Below, in pieces: positions 46,767 to 56,156 of a stretch of DNA of 64,000 nt; position 1 is the stretch's first letter, and every line of letters begins with the position of its first letter. The notes beneath the pieces are model-generated. The model saw only the letters and a list, made by a program, of their open reading frames with translations. It had not been told where the DNA came from and did not search any database. Source of the stretch: Hyphomicrobiales bacterium (GTDB taxonomy: Bacteria; Pseudomonadota; Alphaproteobacteria; Rhizobiales; TMED25); assembly GCA_029245795.1 (NCBI GenBank), contig JAQWOP010000021.1, positions 32,731-96,730 on the forward strand, read 5' to 3'. The position numbers and the translations under genes are program-made.

Positions 46767-47903
46767 TTAAGCACGATTAAGCTTCTCCGCGAGCCATTCG
46801 AAAGATGCTTCAGCCCAATGGCTCTGATACTTGAATGCACAGTGTCCAGCATCTGCATATATTCTAGCTTCTCTTCCATATGCAGGACCATTTTCTAGCA
46901 TGAAGTAAATATTACCTATTGGCGCAAGGTGATCTTTTTTTCCGTTTATCATTAGCATAGGTTGATTAATATTATCTAATATACCAAGGTTTTTTAGGGA
47001 CCATTTCTCAAATAGCATTTTTTCTTTTTCAACTGTCCATGGTGGAAATGATGGAGGATCTCCAATTTTACCAAATACATGCTTAGCTCTTTCATTTCTT
47101 GCTTTAACAAAATCTTCAAGTTCTTTTTCTGTCATTTCATAGCCAAATGGGTGGCCAGCATTAGCAACAATTGCTTTGACCATATTTGGATATGAACCAG
47201 CGAGTTGAACCACGGAGTATCCTCCACGACTAATTCCAAATGCTCCTATTTTATTATTATTAACTTCAGGCCTATTAGCAAGATAATCAATTGCTGCCAT
47301 CCATGCTTTTACTGACTCAGGCTCCCATGGAAATGGGTTCTCGCCAGTACCGGGACCATCCATTACTAAAGATGCTAATCCATTATCTATTGCATGCTGA
47401 GATGCCCATCCTCTATCTTCTTTGAACATATCGGCACCACACATTATTAAGACTGCCGGCACACCTTTCTTTTTTGGTGGACACCTATAGTGACATAGGA
47501 TTTTTTTTCCAGAGCAATCTACTTCAACAATCTCTACTTTTGGATCAAGAATCTCACAAGCTTTCCTATATACTCTTGCACATTCTTCACTAACTTTTTT
47601 TTTATTTGGGGTAATTTCTCCTGGATATCTAGCGATAGACAGGTAAGTTTTCGAAATCATATATTCTGAGTAAGCTTCCTTTTGATTCCCATTCTTTAAC
47701 AACAAATCACCATGTTTTTCATGTTTTGTAGCAATTTCTTGCCATATAGGTATCCATATTTCTTCAGTAGTCGTAGTAATTTTTTTGACAGTAGTAATTA
47801 AATCTTCAAGATCAGGTAGCATAGGTATCCACCTTCGATAGAAACCACCATGTTCAACTATATAGGGATTTTCACCGGCGCTAAATTTAATTTTATCTTC
47901 CAT
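46767..47903 (-). CDS. Alpha/beta hydrolase (FrsA/pseudooxynicotine hydrolase-like)
   Basis: A 378-residue hydrolase with a helical N-terminal part (about 30-120) and an alpha/beta-hydrolase domain. The nucleophile elbow GISRGG has Ser225; an acid in NGKKDHLAP and the His in DAGHCAFKY complete the triad. The architecture matches the 2,6-dihydroxypseudooxynicotine hydrolase/FrsA group, which cleaves C-C bonds or esters. The substrate is unknown. It is divergent from the Gfo/Idh operon. Confidence 0.83.
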   Translation of the reverse strand: MEDKIKFSAGENPYIVEHGGFYRRWIPMLPDLEDLITTVKKITTTTEEIWIPIWQEIATKHEKHGDLLLKNGNQKEAYSEYMISKTYLSIARYPGEITPNKKKVSEECARVYRKACEILDPKVEIVEVDCSGKKILCHYRCPPKKKGVPAVLIMCGADMFKEDRGWASQHAIDNGLASLVMDGPGTGENPFPWEPESVKAWMAAIDYLANRPEVNNNKIGAFGISRGGYSVVQLAGSYPNMVKAIVANAGHPFGYEMTEKELEDFVKARNERAKHVFGKIGDPPSFPPWTVEKEKMLFEKWSLKNLGILDNINQPMLMINGKKDHLAPIGNIYFMLENGPAYGREARIYADAGHCAFKYQSHWAEASFEWLAEKLNRA

Positions 47904-47956
47904 TTACAAAGCTCCTTAGATATATATATAATATATATTCAATCGAATTATAAATA

Positions 47957-47972
47957 AATGATCAATATCATT
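47957..47972. promoter_or_regulatory. Inverted repeat in the hydrolase/Gfo-Idh divergent region
   Basis: AATGAT-CAAT-ATCATT is a 6-bp inverted repeat with a 4-base spacer, located 31 bases before the start at 48003. It sits beside an alternating AT tract with TATAAT-like boxes (47919-47940). It could be an operator controlling both directions. Confidence 0.35.
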
Positions 47973-48002
47973 CATTAATTATTTTCTTGGGGTAAGAAAA
48001 AT

Positions 48003-48998
48003 ATGAGAGCTGCGGTAATTGGACTTGGTTGGTGGGGTAAGCAGATTATTAAATGTTTACATGATAGCCAAAAGATAACTATTACGCATGCATATGATCC
48101 TAAGGTCGATAAAAATGACTCAATATTTTCTGATTTTTCTGTTAGTTCTGAAAATGACTTTGATGGTATAATTGATAACCCAGAAATAGATGCAGTTATT
48201 CTTGCAACTCCAAACCAATTTCATGAATCACAAGTGATATCTGCTGCTAATAAAGGCAAACAAGTTTTTTGTGAAAAACCTGTTGCATTAAAGTATGAAA
48301 GTGTAAAAAAAATGGCCCAAGCTTGTCGGGATAATAACATTATATTAGGCGTCGGCCATGAAAGAAGATGGGAACCTGCGATGGTGCGTCTAAAAAATAT
48401 GTTAGATAATAATGAATTAGGGAAAATTCTTCACATGGAAACAAATTTTAGCCATGATATTTTTATGAAATTAGACAAAGATAGTTGGAGATTAAATCCC
48501 AAATCTGCTCCAGCAGGTGGCATGACCGCTTTAGGTATTCATTTAACAGATTTTTTTGTTTCATTTCTTGGTTCAGCAGAGAGGATTTATGCAAAAACAG
48601 GATCTATTGCTTTGGAACATCCCCAAAAGGATACTCTTTCAGTTAATATAAAATTTAAAAACAATATTACAGCTTCCTTGGCTGTAATGATATCAACGCC
48701 CTTTTATGGAAGGTTTAATGTATTTGGAGAAAAAGGTTGGGTAGAAATAAGAGAAATTTCTAATGTAGATTATGATGATCCAGCAGAATTTATTTATTGT
48801 GATAAAGATGGAAAAAGGTTTGTAGAGCAATATGATGTTGTAAATACCGTTAAGATGAATTTTGAGGAGTGGGCAGACGCTATTTCAGGAAAATCTGATT
48901 ACAGAATAAAGATTGAAGAAGTCATATCAAATGTCCAAATACTAGAGTCAATTATTAAGGCATCGGCTTTAGATCAGGTAATAGAAATAAACGAATAG
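48003..48998 (+). CDS. Gfo/Idh/MocA-family oxidoreductase
   Basis: A 331-residue NAD(P)-dependent dehydrogenase of sugars or cyclitols. It has the Rossmann start RAAVIGLGWWGKQII, the EKP motif in VFCEKPVALKYES and the catalytic His region GGMTALGIHLTDFF. It is first in a plus-strand operon followed by E1-alpha, E1-beta, a lipoyl domain, a MATE exporter and an amidohydrolase. The substrate is unknown; myo-inositol- or sugar-acid-like compounds fit the family. Confidence 0.88.
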   Translation: MRAAVIGLGWWGKQIIKCLHDSQKITITHAYDPKVDKNDSIFSDFSVSSENDFDGIIDNPEIDAVILATPNQFHESQVISAANKGKQVFCEKPVALKYESVKKMAQACRDNNIILGVGHERRWEPAMVRLKNMLDNNELGKILHMETNFSHDIFMKLDKDSWRLNPKSAPAGGMTALGIHLTDFFVSFLGSAERIYAKTGSIALEHPQKDTLSVNIKFKNNITASLAVMISTPFYGRFNVFGEKGWVEIREISNVDYDDPAEFIYCDKDGKRFVEQYDVVNTVKMNFEEWADAISGKSDYRIKIEEVISNVQILESIIKASALDQVIEINE

Positions 48999-49007
48999 GC
49001 AAAATAT

Positions 49008-50009
49008 ATGCCAACTAATAATTTCATAAATAAAAATTTATCAGACGAGGATATTAAGAGATTGCATCGTAAGATGCTTTTAATAAGAAAATGTGAAGAA
49101 CATTTAGGTGAGGCAACAAAAAACGGTGCCTTTCCTGGGGCCGTACATTTATATATTGGTCAGGAAGCAATTGCTGTACCGCTATGTGATCAACTTGAAG
49201 ATACTGATTGGATATCTAGTACCCATAGAGGACATGGGCATTTCATCGCAAAAGGTGGTGATATAAAACAAATGATGGCAGAAATCTATGGTAAATCAAC
49301 AGGTGTATGTGGTGGTAAAGGTGGATCAATGCATGTTGCTGATTTTAAAAAAGGTATAATTGGAGCTAATGGCGTTGTGGCGGGGGGTATGGGACTAGCT
49401 GTTGGTGCGGCATTAGCTGCTAAAATGGATAAAAAAGGTGCAGTCTCTGTGATCTTTTTTGGTGATGGCGCTGCAAATCAAGGTGTCTTAATGGAAGCAC
49501 TTAATATATCTTCTTTATGGAATTTACCTATGATATTTGTGTGTGAGAATAATCAATATTCAGAATTTACACATACCTCAGAAGTAACATCTGGTAAAAT
49601 ATCAGATCGTGCTCGCCCATTTAACATTCCAACTCATGATATTGATGGGAATAATGTAATAGATATGTGGCAAGCATCTTCACATGCAGTTCGGAGAGGT
49701 AGAAATAATGAAGGTCCAACTTTTATTGAAGCCCATACATATAGACAAAGGGGGCATGTGGAATTTGAATATACATTCTTATCAAGGTCTTATAGAGATC
49801 AATCAGAAGTAGATCTATGGAAGAGAGATGATAAAGATCCACTATTAAGATTTGAAAAATACCTTTTGGAACAAAGTCTATATATAAAAAATGATATAGA
49901 AAGGATGCATAAAGAAATACAAGATGAAGTGGATGAGGCAGTTAGTTTTGCATTGAATAGTAGTGAACCTGATCCAGAGACAGCAATACTTCATATGATT
50001 GAGGAATGA
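49008..50009 (+). CDS. Thiamine-dependent 2-oxoacid/acetoin dehydrogenase E1-alpha
   Basis: A 333-residue E1-alpha subunit. The TPP motif GDGAANQGVLMEALNISSLWN, the substrate-channel region STHRGHGHFIAKGG and KGGSMHVAD identify the PdhA/AcoA group. The lack of an N-terminal extension and the next-door genes favour an acetoin- or branched-type enzyme over the housekeeping PDH. Its stop lies 4 bases before the E1-beta start. Confidence 0.9.
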   Translation: MPTNNFINKNLSDEDIKRLHRKMLLIRKCEEHLGEATKNGAFPGAVHLYIGQEAIAVPLCDQLEDTDWISSTHRGHGHFIAKGGDIKQMMAEIYGKSTGVCGGKGGSMHVADFKKGIIGANGVVAGGMGLAVGAALAAKMDKKGAVSVIFFGDGAANQGVLMEALNISSLWNLPMIFVCENNQYSEFTHTSEVTSGKISDRARPFNIPTHDIDGNNVIDMWQASSHAVRRGRNNEGPTFIEAHTYRQRGHVEFEYTFLSRSYRDQSEVDLWKRDDKDPLLRFEKYLLEQSLYIKNDIERMHKEIQDEVDEAVSFALNSSEPDPETAILHMIEE

Positions 50010-50013
50010 TTTA

Positions 50014-50991
50014 ATGGCTAAGAAAAGAATGATGCCTGCAATTAATATGGCACTAGAGGAAGAAATGAGTAGAAATAGTAAAGTTATTCTCTACGGAGAA
50101 GATGCTGGTATCTCATTGCTTGGACAAACAACTGGATTGCAAGAAAAATTTGGTAAAGATAGAGTTAGAGATACCCCGATTTGCGAAAATATTATGACGG
50201 GTATGGCAGTTGGTGCCGCAGCAGCAGGATATAGACCAATCTGTCATCTTTTATATGGGAACTTTATTTATACAGGTTTTGATTCAATAGCAAACCAGGC
50301 TGCTAAATTAAAATATATGACAGGAGGTCAAGTAAAGTTACCAATTGTATATATGGCTGTTATTGGAGGTGGAAGATCAGCTTCAGCGCAACATTCAGAT
50401 ATCCCATACCCAGCTCTCATGAATTTAGGGGGGATAAAGATTGTAGTACCTTCAAATTCGAGGACAGCTAAAGGTTTATTAAAATCTGCAATAAGAGATG
50501 AAAATCCAGTTTTTTATTTAACTGCAGCGAGTGGAGGAAAACCAGAAGAAGTTCCAGATGATGAAGATTTTCTTTTACCAATTGGCAAAGCGGAATGCAT
50601 AAGGGAAGGAAGTGATGTTACTATAATATCCATAGGTTCTATGACGATAAAAGCAATCCAGGCATCTCAGGAGCTTGAAAATAATGGTATTAGTGTTGAT
50701 CTTATTGATTTATTGTCGTTACTACCAATTGATGAAGAAACTATTATAAATTCAGTAATTAAGACTGGCAAAGTTGTCATTGTAGATGAGGCAAGGGATG
50801 TTTGCAGCGCAGCTAGCCACATTGCTGCAATAATATCAGATAAAGCGTTTGAATATCTTAGAGCTCCAATTAAAAGAATCACTGTACAGGATGTTGCTAT
50901 ACCTTACGCTCCAATATTAGAAAATTCAGTCATACCAGATGTCAAAGATATTATAAATACAGTAAACTTACTCATCAGTAGCAGGAGTTAA
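50014..50991 (+). CDS. Thiamine-dependent 2-oxoacid/acetoin dehydrogenase E1-beta
   Basis: The 325-residue E1-beta partner of the preceding gene, completing the alpha2beta2 decarboxylase. It has VILYGEDAGI, the RVRDTPICEN segment and IVVPSNSRTAKGLLKSAI. The ATG at 50014 has GAGG upstream; the ORF-track start (49999, TTG) would overlap E1-alpha. It is followed one base later by the lipoyl-domain gene. Confidence 0.91.
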   Translation: MAKKRMMPAINMALEEEMSRNSKVILYGEDAGISLLGQTTGLQEKFGKDRVRDTPICENIMTGMAVGAAAAGYRPICHLLYGNFIYTGFDSIANQAAKLKYMTGGQVKLPIVYMAVIGGGRSASAQHSDIPYPALMNLGGIKIVVPSNSRTAKGLLKSAIRDENPVFYLTAASGGKPEEVPDDEDFLLPIGKAECIREGSDVTIISIGSMTIKAIQASQELENNGISVDLIDLLSLLPIDEETIINSVIKTGKVVIVDEARDVCSAASHIAAIISDKAFEYLRAPIKRITVQDVAIPYAPILENSVIPDVKDIINTVNLLISSRS

Positions 50992-50992
50992 A

Positions 50993-51232
50993 ATGAATAG
51001 GATATTAAAAATGCCAAGGATGGGAATGAATGTTGATGAAGGTACAATCGTAGAATGGCATAAAAAACCAGGTGAAAGATTTGTATCTGGTGAAGCACTT
51101 TATTCAATTGAAACTGATAAAACAACAGCTCAAGTTGAAGCTCCATGTGATGGTGTATTAGAGTCTATTGATGCAAATGTTGGAGATGATGTATCTGTAG
51201 GTGATAATATATGCTCAATCATTGATGATTAA
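50993..51232 (+). CDS. Stand-alone lipoyl-domain protein
   Basis: A 79-residue protein consisting of a single lipoyl/biotinyl-carrier domain, with the modification lysine Lys43 in SIETDKTTAQVEAP and the entry MPRMGMNVDEGTIVEW typical of E2 lipoyl domains. It immediately follows E1-beta, where an E2 acyltransferase is normally encoded, but the peripheral-subunit-binding and catalytic E2 domains are absent, and the next gene is a MATE exporter. The domain is complete, with a proper stop, so this is not a truncation by frameshift. Confidence 0.9.
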   Translation: MNRILKMPRMGMNVDEGTIVEWHKKPGERFVSGEALYSIETDKTTAQVEAPCDGVLESIDANVGDDVSVGDNICSIIDD

Positions 51233-51272
51233 TTGTAAATAGATTTAGATAATTCATCAAAGTAAATATTAA

Positions 51273-52661
51273 ATGGCAATAATCAATTCAAAGAATACCT
51301 ATAGGTATCATTATCTAGATACTTTGAGAATGGGGTTTCCAATAATTATAGCAAGGACTTCAATCCTTATAATGGTGACTATTGATGCTATAATGACAGG
51401 GTGGGCTGGGTCTGAACAACTTGCATATCTTGGTCTTGGATTAGCCCCTGTCATCGCTCTTATGGTTATATTCATTGGTGCTTTAAATGCAACAGTTGTA
51501 CTAGCTTCTCAAGCAATAGGAGCAAAAGAAGAAAAAAATGTTGGTGGTATATGGTGTGTTAGCATGAGCCATAGTATAATATTTTCACTTATATCTATAT
51601 TTTTAGCTTTCTTTGTAGAAGATTTATTCTTACTTACTGGACAAGAACAGCAAATAGCAGAGGAAGGAGCAAGAGTTTCGCTTGTTTTTGCTTTTGGTAT
51701 TCCTGGGATGCTTTTTTTTGTTGCAACAAATTTAATTCTTGAGGCAATTGGTTATCAAAAAGCTGGAATGTTTATAATGATATTTGTAAATATATTAAAT
51801 ATTTTATTTAATGGAATATTTATCTTATCATGGGGTTCATTCTATTTAGATGGAGGTGCTTATGAAGCGATAGTAATATCTTCTATATTAAGGTGGTTAG
51901 CATTTTTCATATCAGTCGTATACTTAATATACATATCTTCAGGTAATAACAATATTTATAATATTAAACAAAGTATATCTAATACAACGAATGATTTCTT
52001 TATGTTGAGTAATGCTTTGGCATCTAAGTTCAGAAAGATCGCATTACCAATGTCTTTGCTGCAAGGTGTTGAGACATTAGCATTTAGTGCTGTAATTTTT
52101 ATTGCAGGTTGGTTTGGATCAGAAGCTCTTGCAGCCCAACATGCAACATATACAATTATGAACCTAATATATATGAGTGCTATTGGTGTAGCAGGGGCAA
52201 CTTCTATAAGAGTTGGAAAAGCAGTTGGAAATCAAAATATTCAAGATACTCAAATGGCAGGAATAATGGGTATATTAGTTGCTTTTTCGATAACTATTCC
52301 AATATCGCTTTTTACAATTCTCTATCCTGAGTTAATAGCAAGGATTTTCTTTGAAGATACTGCAATGATTGAACTTACAAGAGGTATTATATTTTTTGTT
52401 GGATTTCTATTTGTGTTTGATACGATGATGGCTGTATCATTAGGGGCACTTCGGGGAACAGGTGATGTTTGGGTTCCCTTCATAATTTTAGCAACTTGCT
52501 TTTGGATATTTGGGATTCCTTTTTCTTATTTATTTTCAGTTATTTTAGGATACGGATTAGTGGGATTATGGGTTGGAATAGGATTTGCTATCATAAGTTC
52601 ATTATTGCTTCTAGCGCCAAGATTTTATATAATTTCCTCAAAACCAATAAAAAAAATATAA
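51273..52661 (+). CDS. MATE-family efflux transporter
   Basis: A 462-residue multidrug and toxic compound extrusion protein with 12 hydrophobic segments. The opening TLRMGFPIIIARTSILIMVTIDAIMTG is typical of NorM-like carriers, and the second repeat starts RKIALPMSLLQGVETLAFS. It probably exports a metabolite or drug by sodium or proton antiport. It sits inside the E1/lipoyl operon, with 40 and 16-base gaps either side. Confidence 0.88.
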   Translation: MAIINSKNTYRYHYLDTLRMGFPIIIARTSILIMVTIDAIMTGWAGSEQLAYLGLGLAPVIALMVIFIGALNATVVLASQAIGAKEEKNVGGIWCVSMSHSIIFSLISIFLAFFVEDLFLLTGQEQQIAEEGARVSLVFAFGIPGMLFFVATNLILEAIGYQKAGMFIMIFVNILNILFNGIFILSWGSFYLDGGAYEAIVISSILRWLAFFISVVYLIYISSGNNNIYNIKQSISNTTNDFFMLSNALASKFRKIALPMSLLQGVETLAFSAVIFIAGWFGSEALAAQHATYTIMNLIYMSAIGVAGATSIRVGKAVGNQNIQDTQMAGIMGILVAFSITIPISLFTILYPELIARIFFEDTAMIELTRGIIFFVGFLFVFDTMMAVSLGALRGTGDVWVPFIILATCFWIFGIPFSYLFSVILGYGLVGLWVGIGFAIISSLLLLAPRFYIISSKPIKKI

Positions 52662-52677
52662 TCAATCGGATAAAAAA

Positions 52678-53565
52678 ATGCACATACCAATAATTGACAG
52701 TCATCATCATGTATGGGAAAAAAAAGATATTGAGTGGTTACAGGGTGATGTTCAGCCAAGAATATTTGGCGACTATACTTCAATAATGAAAGATTATTTG
52801 ATCGATGATTATATTGATGATGTAGTAGATTTTGGAGTTGAAAAATCTGTCTATATCCAGTGTAATTGGCCTATATCCAGATATCTTGATGAAGCTAAAT
52901 TTATAGATAATTGTTATAATCATTCTGGTTGGCCAGCTGCTTTTATTGGTTATTGCAATCTATTAGATGATAAAGCTCAAGATATGTTAGATAGATTATT
53001 TGACTACCCTCTTACCAGAGGAATTAGGATGCAATTACATTGGCATGAGAATGAACTATATTCATTTGCTAATTCACCCAATATTATGGATGATAGAATC
53101 TTCAATAAAAACTTTGAATATCTTATGAAATATGAATCTGTATTTGAATTACAGGTTTTTCAAGGCCAAGCTGAATCAACAAAGAAATTAATTAAAAGAT
53201 ATCCCGAAATTAACTTCATTCTGCAGCATGCAGGAATGCCCCATGATTTATCTGAAGATAGGATGAAAGAGTGGTATGATTTTATTGGAAATATCTCAGA
53301 ATTTGATAATTTATTTATTAAGCTATCGGGCCTTGGTACTTTTATAAATAAGAATGACCCTAAATTCATAAACGAAATAGTTAATAAAGTTCTAAATATT
53401 TATAATTCAAATAGATGCCTATTTGGTTCAAACTTTCCTATTGAGAAAATCTGGTGTAATTACAGTGATATTATAGAAGCTTATCAATTTGCTACTCAGA
53501 AACTTCAAATGAGTGATAAAAAAAATATATTTTATGAAACTGCAAATAGATTATATAGACTTTAA
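52678..53565 (+). CDS. Amidohydrolase-family (amidohydrolase_2) lactonase-like enzyme
   Basis: A 295-residue TIM-barrel hydrolase. The metal-binding HxH in IIDSHHHVWE, the barrel strand FILQHAGMP and the C-terminal CLFGSNFPIEK match the 2-pyrone-4,6-dicarboxylate lactonase / sugar lactonase group. It probably opens a lactone ring of a sugar or aromatic intermediate. It is the last gene of the operon and ends 2 bases before the convergent MFS gene. Confidence 0.85.
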   Translation: MHIPIIDSHHHVWEKKDIEWLQGDVQPRIFGDYTSIMKDYLIDDYIDDVVDFGVEKSVYIQCNWPISRYLDEAKFIDNCYNHSGWPAAFIGYCNLLDDKAQDMLDRLFDYPLTRGIRMQLHWHENELYSFANSPNIMDDRIFNKNFEYLMKYESVFELQVFQGQAESTKKLIKRYPEINFILQHAGMPHDLSEDRMKEWYDFIGNISEFDNLFIKLSGLGTFINKNDPKFINEIVNKVLNIYNSNRCLFGSNFPIEKIWCNYSDIIEAYQFATQKLQMSDKKNIFYETANRLYRL

Positions 53566-53567
53566 TA

Positions 53568-54776
53568 TTATTTAGTTCCAAATATGACTATTTCTTTATC
53601 CTTAATTGGATAATGAAGAAAAGCCGCAAATATCCCTAAAAGCACTGAAAACCACCACATGATATCATAATTGCCGGTGAAGTCATATATTTTTCCACCT
53701 ATCCAAGCGCTAAAGAATCCTCCAAGTTGATGTCCAAAGAACACTATACCATATAGCATTGACATATATTTAGGTCCAAAGAAAGTTGCTACTAGACCAC
53801 TAGTTAGAGGAACTGTTCCTAGCCATAATAGACCAAGCGTAAATGTAAATATAAGAGTTGAAGCAATACTAATTGGGGTAATTATATATATAATAAACAC
53901 TATTGCTCTTAGTGAGTATAACACAACCAAAACATCACTCTTTGCGAATTTATCTCCAAGTCTTCCAGCTATAGCTACTCCAAAAATATTAGCAAAACCA
54001 ACCAATGCAAGAGCTGTTGTTGAGACATCTTTTGGTAAAGACATATCGGATATATAAGCTGGGAGATGAGCAACTATAAAGTTTACATGAAAACCACATA
54101 TGAAGAACCCACAAACAAGGAGTATGAAGTGCCTTGAATTTAAAGCCTGATTTAATACTTCTTTGAGCGATTCATCAGATTCTATTCTTGTGTTATTCTC
54201 ATTGGTATTTATTTTTTTAGAAACAAGTCCATATACCAAGGGGATGATTAGAAGAGAAATGATTGCTAACCAAAAAAAAGCTGATGACCAACCTGTGGCT
54301 TGAATCAAGGACCCTGAAACAGGAATTCCAAGAAACATTCCAATAGACCCACCCATTGTAGTTAATCCAAGAGCAGTTCCCCTTTTTTCGGGTGGTGCAA
54401 ACTTTCCAACAGCTCCAAGTATTACTGTGAAGCCCATTCCTGATAGACCCATCCCAACTATAACTCCGCCAATAATCAAACTCATTCCCTGATCAGCATT
54501 TGACAAAATTAAGATACCTAATGCATATGTAAGAGTACCAAATATTACTACTTTTTTAAGGCCATATTTATCAGAGAGAGCTCCAGTAAATGGGGCAAGT
54601 GCTCCCCAAAGAAGATTGACTAGACCTATAGATAAAGCAAAAGTTTCTCTACCCAAATTTAGACTTGTACTCACAGGTTCAAGGAATAAGCCAAATGATT
54701 GTCTAATACCAACGGCTATAGCAAGTATCAATCCAGCACAGATCATTTTTATATGTAATGGAGATAATTTATTCAT
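53568..54776 (-). CDS. MFS transporter (OFA/MCT-like)
   Basis: A 402-residue major facilitator with 12 hydrophobic segments. It starts MICAGLILAIAVGIRQSFGLF and has GALSDKYGLKKVVIFG between helices 2 and 3. The overall pattern resembles the oxalate/formate and monocarboxylate group. Its start overlaps the end of the upstream phosphoesterase gene by eight bases, so they form one transcript. The substrate is unknown. Confidence 0.87.
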   Translation of the reverse strand: MNKLSPLHIKMICAGLILAIAVGIRQSFGLFLEPVSTSLNLGRETFALSIGLVNLLWGALAPFTGALSDKYGLKKVVIFGTLTYALGILILSNADQGMSLIIGGVIVGMGLSGMGFTVILGAVGKFAPPEKRGTALGLTTMGGSIGMFLGIPVSGSLIQATGWSSAFFWLAIISLLIIPLVYGLVSKKINTNENNTRIESDESLKEVLNQALNSRHFILLVCGFFICGFHVNFIVAHLPAYISDMSLPKDVSTTALALVGFANIFGVAIAGRLGDKFAKSDVLVVLYSLRAIVFIIYIITPISIASTLIFTFTLGLLWLGTVPLTSGLVATFFGPKYMSMLYGIVFFGHQLGGFFSAWIGGKIYDFTGNYDIMWWFSVLLGIFAAFLHYPIKDKEIVIFGTK

Positions 54777-55668
54777 TGAAAACTCTTTCAGTTATATCTT
54801 CAGATATAAATCTTTTAATAGATATATTGTATGAACGACGGTATATGCTGAAATTCCATTTGTCATCTTTTTTCCCAATTTTATATTGAAGATATGAAAT
54901 TTGATTATTTATTATTCTTGAACTTGATGGCGCTCCAATACAAGGAATAAGTTTATCATTAATTTTTATTAAATTATGAATTTCATTATGTAAATGTCCG
55001 TGGAGAATAAGATTAACATTATATTTGGAGATGGTTTTTAATAATTCTTCTCTATTTAATAATCCTTTTAAATTCATTAAACCATATTTGTGAAGAGGAT
55101 GGTGAATAAGAATGATAGTGAAATAGTTATTACTATCAATTGACCTTAATATTTCCTTGAGATCATTAATTTGTTTATTGGATATTTTCCCCCAGCACAT
55201 TAGTGGTGGGGTAACTACAGCACTTGATAATCCAATAATTGCAATATCATTAATTACTTTTAAATATGGAAAAGGATCTTGATTTAATGAAGGGTTGTTT
55301 CTTTTACTAAAGTATTTTTCTAAATATGATAATGACTTTTCATAATTAACATTAATGTAAGAGTCATGATTCCCTGGAATAAAAGATAAATCTTGATCTC
55401 TGAAGTGATGATTTAATATTTGACTTGCCGATCTAAATTCATCTTCCAAAGATAAGTTTACTATATCACCTGTAAAAACAGTATGTGAATTATCTGTCTT
55501 GGTTATATCATCAAATATTATATTTAAATTTTCTAATTTATAAATATTTTTCCTTTTAGATGAATGATTAATATAACCAAAAATTCTTTGGTTCATTAGT
55601 TGAGGAAAGGTCGGTCTATTCTCCATAGGCAAATGCAGATCTGATATATGGGAAATGATTTGACTCAC
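54769..55668 (-). CDS. Metallophosphoesterase (CpdA-like)
   Basis: A 299-residue calcineurin-like phosphoesterase. The five metal motifs are visible: ISDLHLP, FTGDIVNL, FIPGNHDSY, IILIHHPL and ILHGHLHNE. Close relatives hydrolyse cyclic AMP, which would affect cAMP signalling, but other phosphodiester substrates are possible. It is just after msrA and overlaps the MFS gene by eight bases. Confidence 0.88.
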   Translation of the reverse strand: MSQIISHISDLHLPMENRPTFPQLMNQRIFGYINHSSKRKNIYKLENLNIIFDDITKTDNSHTVFTGDIVNLSLEDEFRSASQILNHHFRDQDLSFIPGNHDSYINVNYEKSLSYLEKYFSKRNNPSLNQDPFPYLKVINDIAIIGLSSAVVTPPLMCWGKISNKQINDLKEILRSIDSNNYFTIILIHHPLHKYGLMNLKGLLNREELLKTISKYNVNLILHGHLHNEIHNLIKINDKLIPCIGAPSSSRIINNQISYLQYKIGKKDDKWNFSIYRRSYNISIKRFISEDITERVFNE

Positions 55669-55694
55669 TTGCTGCTCTCCAAAAAGTTAAGTTT

Positions 55695-56156
55695 TTATCT
55701 AAATAGATATTTTTGATGATATTCTTCCGCAGCATAATAAACTAGATTAGTATATAGAATAGTAGCAATTGGTTTAGAATATTTGTCTGATGTTTTTAGT
55801 TTATTCAATTGATTCTCAAATATTTTTATGCTCGAATCATTGTTTGTAAATACACAAGATCTATATTGGCTTCCAACATCAAATCCTTGTCTATTAATCT
55901 GTGTAGGATCGTGAATATTCCAGAAAATATTTAGCAAATCATCAAATGAGATAATTATTTCATTAAACTGAACTTTTACAACTTCAGCATGGCCCGTTAT
56001 CCCCGAGCATACTTCTTCATATGTGGGATCAGATTTCACACCTCCAGCATAGCCAACTTCAGTGTCTAAAACACCTTCGGTGAAATGAAATATTTTTTCA
56101 ATATGCCAAAAACAGCCAGCACCAAAAAGAGCCGTTTGGGAATTCTTATTTTGCAT
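55695..56156 (-). CDS. msrA: Peptide methionine-S-sulfoxide reductase MsrA
   Basis: Repairs oxidised methionine. The 153-residue protein has the catalytic FGAGCFWHIEKIF, GYAGGVKSDPTYEEVCSG and the C-terminal AEEYHQKYL. It is a short, single-domain form without the second resolving-cysteine extension. It overlaps the upstream glutathionyl-hydroquinone reductase by 11 bases, which suggests a redox-repair operon. Confidence 0.95.
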   Translation of the reverse strand: MQNKNSQTALFGAGCFWHIEKIFHFTEGVLDTEVGYAGGVKSDPTYEEVCSGITGHAEVVKVQFNEIIISFDDLLNIFWNIHDPTQINRQGFDVGSQYRSCVFTNNDSSIKIFENQLNKLKTSDKYSKPIATILYTNLVYYAAEEYHQKYLFR

